Shown: positions 18,242-28,710 of the stretch, one piece after another | How positions within the stretch are numbered: position 1 is the stretch's first letter | Layout: each line of letters opens with the position of its first letter | From: Marinomonas rhodophyticola | Lineage (GTDB): Bacteria > Pseudomonadota > Gammaproteobacteria > Pseudomonadales > Marinomonadaceae | NCBI RefSeq assembly: GCF_026113935.1 | Contig: NZ_JAPEUL010000007.1 | Location: 1-64,000, forward strand | Reading direction: 5' to 3' | Length of the DNA stretch: 64,000 nucleotides | The notes under the pieces: generated by a model | Seen by the model: only the letters and a program-made list of their open reading frames with translations | Told to the model about the DNA's origin: nothing | Database searches by the model: none | Translations under genes and position numbers: made by a program

Positions 18242-19096
18242 CTAGCTCCTATTTTGCTCAATCCACTGGTTTAGCACATCGTGTGTTGGAGAAGTGTTAC
18301 AGCCACGGCAAATCCAACTTTGCCACTTTGTCGGTGTAGACGATCTTACTCGCTCAGCGTCGTGCATATTATCGAAGGCGAGAAAGAGACAAGCGCCTGT
18401 CCCTGTTAGCTTTGCGTCACCATGGTCTTTCAACCACGAATACGCTTCACTTACTTCAGGATAGTGCTTTATCACCACGTCCAAGCAATCATTATGCCCA
18501 CCCAGCTTCAAGGCGTGCGATATTCTGAGGGGAGGGGTGTCTCTTGTCAAATATTTATCGGTAAAAATTTGACCAGTTGAGACATGGCAATTGGGCTTAA
18601 CAAGCAAAAAATAGGGCGTATCTAGCTCGACTTTTTGCAGTTTTTCTCCAACCCCTTCAGCAAAGGCTGAAAAACCCATAACAAATACCGGGATGTCGGC
18701 ACCTAGTTTGACACCAAGTATCGCTAGTTCTTCTAATGATAAATGGCATTCCCAAAGGACATTTAAAGCCAGTAAAGTTGTGGCTGCGTTTGAGCTGCCA
18801 CCGCCGATTCCTCCTCCCATAGGTAATTGTTTTGTCAGAGTAATATCTATACCGAAAGAGGGATCTTTTTTATATGGTGTGAGCAATTTTGCTGCCTTAT
18901 AAACAAGGTTATCTTCGGTAGGTAATTGCTCAATAATAGGTGAAATAGTGATCTGGTTGTTGTGTGTTAAGGCAAAGTCGAGTGTGTCACATAAATCAAT
19001 AAACTGAAATACGGTTTGCAGCTCATGGTAGCCGTCTTCTCGTCGCCCTGTAATGTGTAAAAATAAATTTAATTTCGCAGGAGAAGGTAGTTGCAT
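18242..19096 (-). CDS. ispE: 4-diphosphocytidyl-2-C-methylerythritol kinase
   Basis: This 284-residue GHMP-family kinase phosphorylates CDP-methylerythritol in the MEP isoprenoid pathway. The N-terminus SPAKLNLFLHITGRREDGYHEL is diagnostic of IspE and the ATP loop PMGGGIGGGSSNAA is intact. LTGTGACLF near the C-terminus is the third GHMP motif. It starts 6 bases after lolB ends, so the two are translated together. Confidence 0.97.
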   Translation of the reverse strand: MQLPSPAKLNLFLHITGRREDGYHELQTVFQFIDLCDTLDFALTHNNQITISPIIEQLPTEDNLVYKAAKLLTPYKKDPSFGIDITLTKQLPMGGGIGGGSSNAATTLLALNVLWECHLSLEELAILGVKLGADIPVFVMGFSAFAEGVGEKLQKVELDTPYFLLVKPNCHVSTGQIFTDKYLTRDTPPLRISHALKLGGHNDCLDVVIKHYPEVSEAYSWLKDHGDAKLTGTGACLFLAFDNMHDAERVRSSTPTKWQSWICRGCNTSPTHDVLNQWIEQNRS

Positions 19097-19102
19097 TTTT
19101 AG

Positions 19103-19681
19103 TTACTGAATAGTCCATTGATTGATAATTAAATTGACCCTAAAAGGCGGATTCGATACCTGCATTCTTTGAGGTAAGGATAAACCGTCGATTTTTGTAA
19201 AGTTATTATAGGTGATTAACCAGCCATCTTGTTGAATAGTGTTGGGCAATTTGCTGATTGGGTCTTGAGATATGCGTGATGGTGAATTGGGTGCCGCCAG
19301 ACCTCTAATCCAATAAGTAACCTGCTCAACTGGGAACTCCCAACCAAGTTCTTGTTGTAACAAGGTAGCAGGGTCAGTGCCTGTTACGACCGTATCTTCG
19401 TAGGCCAAGGTGACAACACCATCTTGATTTTTGTCTAGCTTAGTGGCCCCTTGGCCAAAGGGTCCTACAATACTTAGGGCGAAAGTCTTTGGGTCTTTTT
19501 GCCAATTAAAATTACCTGACACTGCGTCTTCTTTAGTTCGTATACCCACTCGACCGGATGTTTCCCATTTTGAAATAGCGGCCACACTATCCGGTGGCGG
19601 TATAACCGGTCCTGTTGGTCTGGAGCTACAGGCACTGATAAGGATAGTAAGAGCGAAAAGGCTGAGTAAGCGATAGTTCAT
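19103..19681 (-). CDS. lolB: Outer-membrane lipoprotein receptor LolB
   Basis: This 192-residue lipoprotein takes lipoproteins from LolA and inserts them in the inner leaflet of the outer membrane. The signal peptide ends in a lipobox (LISAC, Cys 18). The mature part shows the LolB pattern WETSGRVGIRT, GNFNWQKD, FALSIVGPFGQGATKL and VTYWIRGLAAPN. It overlaps the upstream TPR gene by 4 bases, consistent with translational coupling in the operon that continues into ispE. Confidence 0.95.
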   Translation of the reverse strand: MNYRLLSLFALTILISACSSRPTGPVIPPPDSVAAISKWETSGRVGIRTKEDAVSGNFNWQKDPKTFALSIVGPFGQGATKLDKNQDGVVTLAYEDTVVTGTDPATLLQQELGWEFPVEQVTYWIRGLAAPNSPSRISQDPISKLPNTIQQDGWLITYNNFTKIDGLSLPQRMQVSNPPFRVNLIINQWTIQ

Positions 19682-21476
19682 GATGGTGTATCCTGTTGTG
19701 ATTCTTCAAGTAGTGACGGTGAAAGTCGCTTAATTGTATCAAGTAAAAGTGGTGTATCTGGTGATGCCTCTAAAGCGGTTTTCCAAATTTCTAGGGCTTC
19801 CTTGTAATGTCTTTGCTTCCATAATGATTCACCATAGTGTGCGGCAATTTCAGCATCAGGTAAAATAGACCATGCTTTTTTTAGATAGTAAGAAGATTGC
19901 TCTAATTCGCCTTTCAGGAAAAAGCCCCAGCCAAGACTGTCAATAATGGCAGGATCGCTGTCCGCTTTTTCATAAGCAGATTCTATATAAATCATGGCTT
20001 CATCAATGCGCTGTGTACGGACCAGTAACGTGTAACCAAGAGCGTTAAGGTATTGAGGGTTTTCAGGGTCTTTTTCTAATAGCGTTTTAAGTTCGCTTTC
20101 TGTCACATCCCATTGACCAAGCGCGTCTGCCAATAATGCTTTTTGATAGCGCAATGCATCAGAGTCCGGAAATAAAAGCAGTGCTTCGCTGAGTAATTCA
20201 TAGGATAAATGAGTGTTTCCATTCTCTTCGTGAATTTGACTGATTGCAGCAATTTGCTCAGGAATATCTTCTCGGTGTGTTCGATTTAACACCATAGTGT
20301 TGATGTCTGCTTCCTTGCCTTGTTCGTAAAGCCATAATGCTATTTGGTTGGTCGCATTTGTGCGTAAGGTTCCCCCACCTTTTGCATGACATTTATGGCT
20401 TGCGAGTTTTTCCCTAGCTGAGCAAGCGCAATGGCCCTTAAAAATTCAACCTGATCAGATAAGCCGAGCTGTTCTTTGGGAAGATTGTTCGCAATGTTGA
20501 TGGCTAATTGCGGCTTTTCATACTCTAGTAAAGTGCGCATTAAGTTGATGCCAACTTGTAGCTTTTCTGGTGTCTCCAAATTGGCTTGCTGAAATGTATC
20601 GACGGCGCTTTTAGTCTGATTATTGTCAACAAGGAAATCCATCAAAGGTACTAATATTCTGCTGTTCTGCGGGAAACGCTGAGCAGCCGCTTGTAACGTT
20701 TTAACGGCGTTATCAATTTGCCCTAGGTTTTTTTGACTGAATGCCAGTATCAAATAGAGTGCTTCGGTTTTTTCACTGTTGACACGGATTAGTAAACGCT
20801 CTGCGGTTTCAATGGCTGCTTCATATTCACCAGATAGTAATAATATGTGCGCATGGCTTAGCTGCACATATTGGTTGTTTTTTGACTCGGGCGGTAGTTC
20901 TGCTATGGCTGCTTCTATGGTACTTACTTGATCGTTGTCGCGAACGTTATCTTCAAGGTAGGCTGGAAGAAAACGCAAAGAAACCTTATATCTTATGGCG
21001 TTTGTTAGAAGTGTCGCGACCTCTTCTGTACGATTTCCTTTGATCAACACTTGTAGTTTTAGTGCATAGGCGGCTTCTGCTGTAGGCGCTTCGGAGAGCC
21101 ATAAATTTGCACTTCGCTCTATATTTAGGTCATTTTGTGAAACAACAGCGATGTAGGTGAGTCTCTTAATTAGTGCAGTGTCACCTGATTGTTGGGCCAG
21201 TTCATAAAAAGGCTCAAAAGCTTTATTTGGGCCTTCCCGTTGTAGAATAAACTCCGCATTCAGCAATTCTTTTATCTTACTGTTACTTGAGTCTGTTTCG
21301 TCAGAGGCTGATTGTGTATTTAAGGGGGTAGAGGATTGTTGTATTGTGTTGTAACTACAGGCACTTATCAAAGGAAGACCAATAAGCGCCAAAAGGGTAA
21401 AGAGCTTTTTTGTGTATGATGCTGTTTGTGTATGGCCTAAAACAGAAGGCATGTGTTTTCTCGATGCTAAATTCAT
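19678..21476 (-). CDS. TPR lipoprotein (PA4667-like), frameshifted
   Basis: This is one tetratricopeptide-repeat protein of about 599 residues, split by a missing base. The first part has a signal with lipobox (LISAC). It ends at KVGEPYAQMRPTK, where ACC-AAA-TAG should be ACC-AAA-ATA to continue into IALWLYEQGKEAD and the second part (TPR units such as LNALGYTLLVRTQRIDEAM). The position between hemA and lolB matches PA4667 of Pseudomonas. An outer-membrane-anchored scaffold role is likely, but its partners are unknown. The N-terminus may start at the second Met (about residue 9). Confidence 0.85.
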
Positions 21477-21672
21477 ATAACCCTTATGGTATCGCTAGCG
21501 ACTCGTTATGTTAGTCATAACTATAAACTAATCCTATTACTTTTATTGCTTATATGGGGTGCGCAAAAAGTGAATTTCTCGTATAATATGTCTTCTTTAT
21601 GTAAAGAGTCATGTTAGGGCAATGGATGCTCCTGTCATTACCTTAAATCTCGATCTTTGAGAAGAGCCTTTA

Positions 21673-22940
21673 ATGCCGCTAATTACCGTAGGTGTCAATC
21701 ACAAAACCGCGCCCGTTTCGATACGCGAGCGTGTGGCTTTTGCGCCTGAAAAAATGATCGATGCCTTGTCTTCCTTGATCTCTGAGAAGAGAGCTAATGA
21801 AGCTGTTATTGTCTCGACCTGTAATCGAACAGAACTCTACTGTTCTGTTGAAGATTTTAGTAAGGTTGATGACGTCATCGCATGGCTTAGTGAATATCAT
21901 GGTATTGCTTTGCCTGAGTTGCAGCAATATTGCTATACACATGCAAATGATGACAGTGTACGCCACATTATGCGAGTGGCTTCGGAACCGACTCTCTTAT
22001 TCTTGGTGAGCCGCAGATTCTTGGTCAGGTGAAGTCTGCTTATGCCGTATCGCAGGAAGGGGCTTGCATAGGGCCTGAATTAGAGTCCTTATTTCAGCGT
22101 ACCTTTTCGGTTGCTAAACGTGTTCGTACCGATACCGCGATTGGTGAAAATCCCGTGTCTATTGCCTTTGCGGCTGTGAGTTTGGCTCAACGTATTTTTG
22201 CGGATATCAGAAACAGTACCGCATTATTGATTGGGGCTGGACAAACCATTGAGCTGGTCGCAAGACACCTTAAAGAAAATGGTATCAAGCGTATTATAGT
22301 GGCCAACCGAACCTTGGCTCGAGCACAGGTTCTAGCAAATGAGCTGAATGCAGAAGCCATTATGCTAGGAGAGATTGGGGATTACTTGTCGCAAGCGGAT
22401 ATAGTGATTTCTTCTACGGCTAGCCAATTACCTATTATTGGTAAAGGTATGGTTGAGCGTGCTACGTCAAAGCGTCGACATTCTCCTATGCTGTTAATTG
22501 ACATCGCCGTCCCTAGGGACATTGAGCCAGAAGTGGACGAGGTTAACGATGCCTACCTCTACACGGTGGATGATCTTCATTCAGTGATTGAAGAAAACGT
22601 CAGAGCAAGGCAAGATGCAGCGAAAGCGGCAGAACAAATGATTGAAGAAGGCGTCGAGTCTTATCGTCGTGTGGTGGAATCCAGAAAAGTCTCTGATTTG
22701 ATTGTTAATTTTAGGCAATCTGCTGAAGCGATTAAAAATACAGAATTAGAAAAAGCACTCAAGGGTCTTGAGATGGGACAGTCACCAGAGCAGGTGTTGA
22801 ATAAACTCGCTCATGGTTTAATGAATAAGCTCATTCATGCTCCGACGCGCTATTTGCGTGATGCTGGCGCAGAGGCCGATCAACACGCATTAACCATTGC
22901 CTCAAATGTATTGGGCATTTACGAAGAAAAAGATAACTAA
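21673..22940 (+). CDS. hemA: Glutamyl-tRNA reductase, frameshifted
   Basis: This enzyme reduces Glu-tRNA to glutamate-1-semialdehyde, the first step of tetrapyrrole synthesis; about 422 residues. The catalytic-domain signature VSTCNRTELYC is intact and the NADPH domain has ALLIGAGQT. The frame is lost near 21980: a base is missing in TCGGAACCGAC, after which the conserved DSLILGEPQILGQVK continues in the next frame. It starts the hemA-prfA-prmC set, divergent from the TPR–lolB–ispE block. Confidence 0.96.
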
Positions 22941-22943
22941 AAA

Positions 22944-24032
22944 ATGAAAGAATCCATTAAGTTAAAGTTAGAAAGTTTATCCGATCGTTATGACGAACTG
23001 TCAGCGCTATTAGGCGTGGCAGAAGTGATCATGGATCAAGACTTGTTTCGCGCTTATTCAAAAGAGTATGCGGAACTTGAGCCGGTGGTGAAATGTTTTA
23101 ATGACTTTCAGCAAATAGACGAAAACATCGCTGAAGCGGAGTTGATGATGACAGACTCCGACCCAGATATTAAAGAAATGGGTGTGGAAGAGTACAAAGC
23201 TGGACAAGCACAAAAAGAGGCATTGCAACTGGTTTTGCAAAAACTGCTGTTGCCTAAAGATCCAAATGATTCACGTAACGTTTTTTTAGAGGTGCGTGCT
23301 GGTACGGGTGGTGACGAAGCATCAATTTTCTCGGGTGATTTGTTCCGCATGTATTCACGTTATGCAGAAACTCAAGGCTGGAAAGTGGAAATCGTCAGCG
23401 CCAGCGATGGTGAGCATGGTGGTTATAAAGAGGTCATTGCTCGTATTGTGGGCGATGGCGCTTATTCTAAGCTGAAATTTGAGTCCGGCGCTCATCGTGT
23501 ACAACGTGTTCCTGCGACGGAGTCTCAAGGTCGTATCCATACCTCTGCTTGTACTGTTGCTGTGATGCCTGAGATGGACGAGGTCGATGATATTATTATC
23601 AATAAATCAGACCTACGTATTGATACATTCCGTGCTTCAGGAGCGGGTGGTCAGCACGTTAACAAAACGGACTCAGCGATTCGTCTGACGCACATACCAA
23701 CCGGTGTGGTGGTAGAATGCCAAGAAGAGCGTTCGCAACATAAAAACCGCGCAAAGGCTATGTCATTGCTGGCGTCTCGTTTATTGGCTGCTGAACAAGA
23801 AAAAGCTGCCAGCGAGCAATCTGAAACCCGTAAATCCTTAGTGGGAACGGGTGACCGTTCGGAACGTATTCGTACCTATAACTACCCTCAAGGGCGTGTT
23901 ACGGATCATCGTATCAATTTAACGCTCTATAAATTAGACGAAATCGTGGCAGGTGACTTGGATTCGTTGATTAACCCGTTAGTCAACGAATTCCAAGCTG
24001 AGCAGCTCGCTGCGCTAAGTGGTGATAATTAA
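22944..24032 (+). CDS. prfA: Peptide chain release factor 1
   Basis: This 362-residue RF1 ends translation at UAA and UAG. The stop-codon recognition segment [13 protein letters not shown] and the catalytic GGQ ([14 protein letters not shown]) are both present. Length is typical. It follows hemA by only 3 bases and precedes prmC, which methylates its GGQ glutamine, so enzyme and substrate are encoded side by side. Confidence 0.98.
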   Translation: MKESIKLKLESLSDRYDELSALLGVAEVIMDQDLFRAYSKEYAELEPVVKCFNDFQQIDENIAEAELMMTDSDPDIKEMGVEEYKAGQAQKEALQLVLQKLLLPKDPNDSRNVFLEVRAGTGGDEASIFSGDLFRMYSRYAETQGWKVEIVSASDGEHGGYKEVIARIVGDGAYSKLKFESGAHRVQRVPATESQGRIHTSACTVAVMPEMDEVDDIIINKSDLRIDTFRASGAGGQHVNKTDSAIRLTHIPTGVVVECQEERSQHKNRAKAMSLLASRLLAAEQEKAASEQSETRKSLVGTGDRSERIRTYNYPQGRVTDHRINLTLYKLDEIVAGDLDSLINPLVNEFQAEQLAALSGDN

Positions 24033-24083
24033 TCGGTGGCGTAATGAGTCCCCACTGTTTCTAACTTAAGGTAATCATCGCTC

Positions 24084-24925
24084 ATGCGAATTGATGAACT
24101 ACTAAAAGGCGCTTATGAGCGCCTTACTTTTGTCTCTGATACAGCTCAGTTGGATGCCCAGCTATTGCTAGCTCATGTGTTGAAGGTATCGACATCGTAT
24201 TTTTATACTTGGCCAGATAAGACGGTAGAGTCTGCTAATATTGAGCGATTTGATGTTTTATTGGTGCGTCGAGAGCGTGGTGAAGTCCCATTGCTTATTT
24301 ACTTGGACATCAAGCATTTTGGACTGTAGACCTAGAAGTCGCGCCCTGTACTCTGATTCCTCGTGCCGATACGGAAAGGCTAGTCGAAGTCGCTTTGTCT
24401 GTACTGGATATTAACAAAGCAAATCGAATTCTAGATCTTGGTACAGGCACGGGGGCGATTGCTTTAGCGTTGGCGGCTGAATTACCTAACGCAAATGTAG
24501 TTGGTGTGGACTTGATCGAAGACGCGGTCGCCCTAGCTAAGCGTAATGCATCACGCAATCACATTAGCAATGTAAGATTTGTTCAGAGTAGCTGGTTTGA
24601 TGTTTTGGATACGAGTGAGTCATTCGACTTGATTGTATCGAATCCGCCCTACATTGACTCTAATGATGAGCATTTGTCACAAGGCGATGTGCGTTTTGAG
24701 CCAAAAAGTGCCTTAGTGGCAGATAAACAGGGTATGGCTGACATTGAGCACATCATTCAGCAGGCACCTGATTATATGGCACCAAATGCTTATCTAGTGT
24801 TCGAGCATGGTTATGATCAAGCTTTAGCCGTTCAGCAGCGATTGCGCGAAGCAGGGTTTGTCTCAATAAAAAGCTTCCAAGATCTTGGTGGGAATGACCG
24901 AGTCACGATAGGCCAATATAAATAA
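24084..24925 (+). CDS. prmC: Release-factor glutamine methyltransferase, frameshifted
   Basis: This SAM-dependent enzyme of about 280 residues methylates the GGQ glutamine of RF1 and RF2. The N-terminal helical domain is in the first frame. The Rossmann domain has ILDLGTGTGAIALALA and the catalytic VSNPPYID. A missing C in GTCCCATTG (should read GTC-CCC-ATT) breaks the frame before the conserved AYLLGHQAFW. It is the third gene of the hemA-prfA-prmC operon. Confidence 0.95.
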
Positions 24926-24971
24926 CGAAGTGAGTGCTTACTGTATTGCACACACTTCGTTTGTTGGGTCG

Positions 24972-25754
24972 CTATTTTTTTGGTTGCGCGCTTTCAGGGC
25001 GAATAAATACAGGGCTGTCTTTGGTTGACTGTTGTGGATCGTAGCGGTAACCCGCAAGGTCAAATGCCTTGAGCTCATCCAACGTCTCACAACGGTTTTC
25101 GATCAGATAGCGAGCCATCAAACCGCGAGCCTTTTTGGCGTAAAAGCTAATAACCTTAAATTTGCCATTTTTTTCATCAAGAAAGTTTGGCGTAATGAGC
25201 GGGGAAATCAGCTTTTTCTTATTAACCGCTTTAAAGTACTCGTTTGAAGCCAGATTGACCAGCAACTCGTCTTTATCAAGTAGGTCATTGATCTTATTCA
25301 CTAAGATGTCCCCCCAAAATTGATAAAGATTCTCACCTCTAGGGTTTTTTAGGCTGGTGCCCATTTCCAGGCGATAAGCTTGCATGAGATCCAATGGTTT
25401 CAACAGCCCATATAGACCGCTTAAAATACGTAAAGATTGTTGTGCGTATGCCATGTCGTTCTCATTTAAAGAATAAGCGTCGAGTCCGGTGTAGACATCG
25501 CCCATAAAGGTATAGATAGCAGGTCGGCTATTGTCTTGTGTGTGTTCTTGTTGCCACTCTTGATAGCGCGATACATTTAAGGTGGCTAGTTTATCGCTAA
25601 GCTTCATCAGTGAAGCGATATCCGCAGGTGAATAGGGTTTGATGGTATTTATGAGTGTTTGAGACTCGTCTAGCAGCTCTGGTTGGCTGAATAGATCAAT
25701 ACTGGGGGTTGAGGTCAGATCCAGTGTTTTAGCGGGGGATATTAAAAACTTCAT
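24972..25754 (-). CDS. yaaA: Peroxide stress protein YaaA
   Basis: This 260-residue DUF328/UPF0246 protein has, in E. coli, a role in lowering free iron and limiting DNA damage under hydrogen peroxide; it binds DNA. Diagnostic segments are MKFLISPAKTL, YTGLDAYSL, RILSGLYGLLKPLD and FYAKKARGLMARY. Length is standard. It is convergent with prmC with a 46-base gap. It contains one of the few intact GAGCTC hexamers in the window. Confidence 0.95.
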   Translation of the reverse strand: MKFLISPAKTLDLTSTPSIDLFSQPELLDESQTLINTIKPYSPADIASLMKLSDKLATLNVSRYQEWQQEHTQDNSRPAIYTFMGDVYTGLDAYSLNENDMAYAQQSLRILSGLYGLLKPLDLMQAYRLEMGTSLKNPRGENLYQFWGDILVNKINDLLDKDELLVNLASNEYFKAVNKKKLISPLITPNFLDEKNGKFKVISFYAKKARGLMARYLIENRCETLDELKAFDLAGYRYDPQQSTKDSPVFIRPESAQPKK

Positions 25755-25845
25755 AAGGATTCCATTTGCTTCATCATTGCGTTTGTTAAAGATTATCCAT
25801 AGAGTGCCGATAAATATCCAGACAATGCGCTAATAGAGAGAATTT

Positions 25846-26031
25846 ATGAAGAATAATCTGATACCATTCCCTTCCCCTCGTCGTGGTGGTGACGAAAAAG
25901 AGGTTTCTCTTGCCTCCAGTGATGAGTTAATGGCTCTTAGGGCTGCGTTTGATGAAGCACGTGCTGATTGGGTGTTGGAGCTTGCTGAGTTGCCTGAAAA
26001 TAATAAAATCTACAGTGGCTCAAAAAAATAA
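25846..26031 (+). CDS. Small hypothetical protein, 61 residues
   Basis: I do not recognise this gene. It has a basic N-terminus (LIPFPSPRRGG), an acidic helix-prone middle (LMALRAAFDEARADWVLELAEL) and no signal peptide or membrane segment. AGAGAG lies just before the ATG. It fills the gap between yaaA (divergent) and a membrane-protein gene on the same strand 54 bases later. The codon pattern looks coding rather than random, but an orphan of this size stays uncertain. Confidence 0.5.
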   Translation: MKNNLIPFPSPRRGGDEKEVSLASSDELMALRAAFDEARADWVLELAELPENNKIYSGSKK

Positions 26032-26085
26032 TGAGATAAACTTTTGTTGTTTTTATTCTGGGCTGCCCAATAAGGGGTTTAACCC

Positions 26086-26997
26086 ATGTTAGTGTTCCTT
26101 GTTCGTCACTCCCTGCCTTGTATGTTTGTGTTTGCTATACTGGGTTTCTTGCTTCCCACTGTATCGTTAGCGTTTTTCCCTTTCTTACCTATCGTGCTGT
26201 TTACGCTGATGTCTCTAACCTTATTAGGGATGAAGCAGAATGAATTAATTAAACGGTTAAGCAGTCGTCAAATATGGCTCTACGCTGTGTTGCATTCAGC
26301 TGTGTGTATGGGGGTTGTCAGTGTGATTGGCTGGTGGCTGTCACTTGATGCGGATCTCTTGTTGGCGATGGTTGCTGTTGCTGCGACGGGCTCTTTGTTT
26401 GCTACGCCAGCCATTGTAAGAGCGCTAGGTTTCGACAGTATGCAGGCGATGGCCATGACAATTGCAACGACATTGGTTTTACCCATCTCTATTTTTATTG
26501 CCTTAGTGTTTTTCCAAACACAAAGTGTTGCATTAGATTGGACAAATTATTTTGTTCGCTTAGTGGTGTTTATATTTGGCCCTATGTTGTTTTCTTTTTT
26601 AGTTCATCGATTTTGCCCTGAAATAGCACTCAATCAATTTCTTATGAAAATATCGCCTTATACTATTTTGTTGGTATTTGCGTTTCCTTTTGGGCTTGTA
26701 GGGAGTTTCCGTGTCTTATTTGATCATGATCCTATGCTGGCACTGAATTATTTCATTATAGCGAGTGCTTTGTGCGCTTTGTTTTTTGCTCTGTCTTATT
26801 TTGTGTATAGAAAACAAGGCAAGGCGATAGCATTAACCGCTGCGATTACATCTGGGAACAGGAACGTGTTACTGACTTACAGTATTGCAGGAATACTCTT
26901 GGGGCCTGCCTTTCTTCCCCTCGCTGGGGCCTTACAAATACCTACATATTTGTTACCAGTCTTTACTCGCTGGTTAAATAAAACCTTACTAAAATAA
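26086..26997 (+). CDS. BASS-type membrane transporter, probable
   Basis: This 303-residue integral inner-membrane protein has about nine or ten hydrophobic helices. The overall pattern, including a conserved-looking GNRNVLLTYSIAGILLGP in the C-terminal half and two similar halves, fits the bile acid:sodium symporter/arsenite permease-like superfamily, which couples Na+ to export or import of organic anions. The substrate is unknown. It stands alone between the small protein and the Aer-type receptor. Another small-solute carrier family cannot be excluded. Confidence 0.55.
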   Translation: MLVFLVRHSLPCMFVFAILGFLLPTVSLAFFPFLPIVLFTLMSLTLLGMKQNELIKRLSSRQIWLYAVLHSAVCMGVVSVIGWWLSLDADLLLAMVAVAATGSLFATPAIVRALGFDSMQAMAMTIATTLVLPISIFIALVFFQTQSVALDWTNYFVRLVVFIFGPMLFSFLVHRFCPEIALNQFLMKISPYTILLVFAFPFGLVGSFRVLFDHDPMLALNYFIIASALCALFFALSYFVYRKQGKAIALTAAITSGNRNVLLTYSIAGILLGPAFLPLAGALQIPTYLLPVFTRWLNKTLLK

Positions 26998-27089
26998 AAT
27001 TGAAGATTCTATTTTCTAGTCTTATTTAGACTCTCGCCTACAATTAAAAATACATACGCCCAGAGGGTTTGCTTAAGGATAATGGTGCA

Positions 27090-28637
27090 ATGCGTAAAAA
27101 TACTCCCGTTACGAATCAAGAAAAGACGTTTTCCAAAGAGGAAAAGCTGGTTTCCACCACTGATTTACAGGGCAATATTGTTCATTGTAATGAGGCTTTT
27201 ATTAGAATCAGCGGTTTTGAAAAAAAGGAATTAATTGGTAGTCCTCACAATATTGTACGCCACCCTGATATGCCTGAAGAAGCATTTCGAGTCATGTGGG
27301 AAACGTTAAAACAAGGAAAAGCTTGGATGGGACTGGTCAAAAACCGCTGTAAAAACGGGGATTTTTATTGGGTTGATGCCTACGTTACACCTGTGACTGA
27401 TTCTGGAAAAGTAGTGGGATATGAGTCCGTAAGAACGGTTCCTAAACGCGAAGATGTTGCAAGAGCTGAGAAGGTATATAAACGCATTACCCTTGGAAAG
27501 CGTGTCATGCCAAGCGTATTTACTTCTTGGAAATTTGTTTTACCTGTTATCAGTCTTGTGGTCGCAGGGGCTTTCGCGAGCGTTAATATTGCCTATGGTG
27601 CTATTGTGTTAGGCGTTGCGAGTTTACTTGCCAACGGTCTATTTTGGTTTGACTATTCTCGGTTGCAGGCGGTATTGAGGAAACGTCTATCGACATCGTT
27701 TTTGCACCCTTTGGCTGGGGTGACTTACTCTGACCGAACGCTGGATATTGCAACATTAGACGTTGGTGTGAAAAGTTTGTTGTCTAGGATGGATGCAATA
27801 CGTACACGTTTTGAGGATGAGTCTTCGAAAGTATCTGAACAGTCTAAAATTGGTTTGCAGCTTACTCTTGAGACAACAAAAGGCATGGTTAGTCAGCAAC
27901 ACGAAACACAGGATGTTGCTGCTGCGATGCAGCAAATGACCACGACAATTAATGATGTTGCCCAGCATGTTCAGATGACAGCAGACAGCGCGAAGTCTTC
28001 TTTTGAATCGGCAAAGGTTGGCCAAAAAGTTGTGCAAGAAACGCGCCTTTCGATTCGGCAATTAAGTGAAACCGTGACGGATATTAGCGCCACCGTACAG
28101 GAGCTTGCCAATCACTCCGAGAAAATAGCTCAAGTGGCACAAATGATCGATCAGATTGCCGAGCAAACTAACTTATTAGCGTTGAATGCAGCCATAGAAG
28201 CGGCTCGTGCTGGTGAGCATGGGCGTGGTTTTGCCGTCGTCGCGGATGAGGTTCGTCAGTTAGCACAAAGAACCCAAGGATCGACAAAAGATATTCATCA
28301 TATTATAGAAACGTTACGTAGTGGCGCTCAAAATTCGGTAGTCATTGCGAATCAAGGCAAGCAAGACGCCGTAGAAGGCTTAGGCAAGATAACAGAAATG
28401 GAACTTTCGTTTGAAAGCATTGTTGGAGCGGTATCCAATATTAGCGATATGGCGATGCAAATGTCAGCAGCAGTAGAAGAGCAGGCTCATGTTTCAGAGG
28501 ATATTAATCGTCAGGTAGTACGTATTTCTGATTTGGCAATAGAAAGCTCAGAGAAATCTAATTTATCCAGTGAAAGTATTCGTGAATTGTTGAATGTCGC
28601 TGAAAATATGCACGAATTAGTTGTCCGGTTTAAATAA
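27090..28637 (+). CDS. PAS-containing chemoreceptor (Aer-like)
   Basis: This 515-residue methyl-accepting chemotaxis protein probably senses redox or oxygen. An N-terminal PAS domain (residues 20-120) carries the Aer-type signature [14 protein letters not shown] and [11 protein letters not shown], which binds FAD in Aer. Two short membrane segments follow at about 150-190. The signalling hairpin contains [19 protein letters not shown]. There is no periplasmic ligand domain. The ATG at 27090 follows AAGGATAATGGTGCA. Oxygen or energy taxis is inferred from the domain order. Confidence 0.88.
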   Translation: MRKNTPVTNQEKTFSKEEKLVSTTDLQGNIVHCNEAFIRISGFEKKELIGSPHNIVRHPDMPEEAFRVMWETLKQGKAWMGLVKNRCKNGDFYWVDAYVTPVTDSGKVVGYESVRTVPKREDVARAEKVYKRITLGKRVMPSVFTSWKFVLPVISLVVAGAFASVNIAYGAIVLGVASLLANGLFWFDYSRLQAVLRKRLSTSFLHPLAGVTYSDRTLDIATLDVGVKSLLSRMDAIRTRFEDESSKVSEQSKIGLQLTLETTKGMVSQQHETQDVAAAMQQMTTTINDVAQHVQMTADSAKSSFESAKVGQKVVQETRLSIRQLSETVTDISATVQELANHSEKIAQVAQMIDQIAEQTNLLALNAAIEAARAGEHGRGFAVVADEVRQLAQRTQGSTKDIHHIIETLRSGAQNSVVIANQGKQDAVEGLGKITEMELSFESIVGAVSNISDMAMQMSAAVEEQAHVSEDINRQVVRISDLAIESSEKSNLSSESIRELLNVAENMHELVVRFK

Positions 28638-28654
28638 TATAAGAGTAATATGCT

Positions 28655-28690
28655 AAAAAAACGCGATTATTGTATTAATCGCGTTTTTTA
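28655..28690 (+). terminator. Intrinsic terminator after Aer-like gene
   Basis: AAAAACGCGATTA pairs with TAATCGCGTTTTT around a short loop. The gene on the other side (hemY) also ends toward it, so it likely works in both directions. Confidence 0.85.
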
Positions 28691-28710
28691 TTGCAGGTAT
28701 TTTATTAACG

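Noticed and set aside
22029-22940. Programmed ribosomal frameshifting in hemA, prmC or clpB
   Set aside because: None has a slippery heptamer with a downstream structure, and many unrelated genes are broken the same way; error is simpler.
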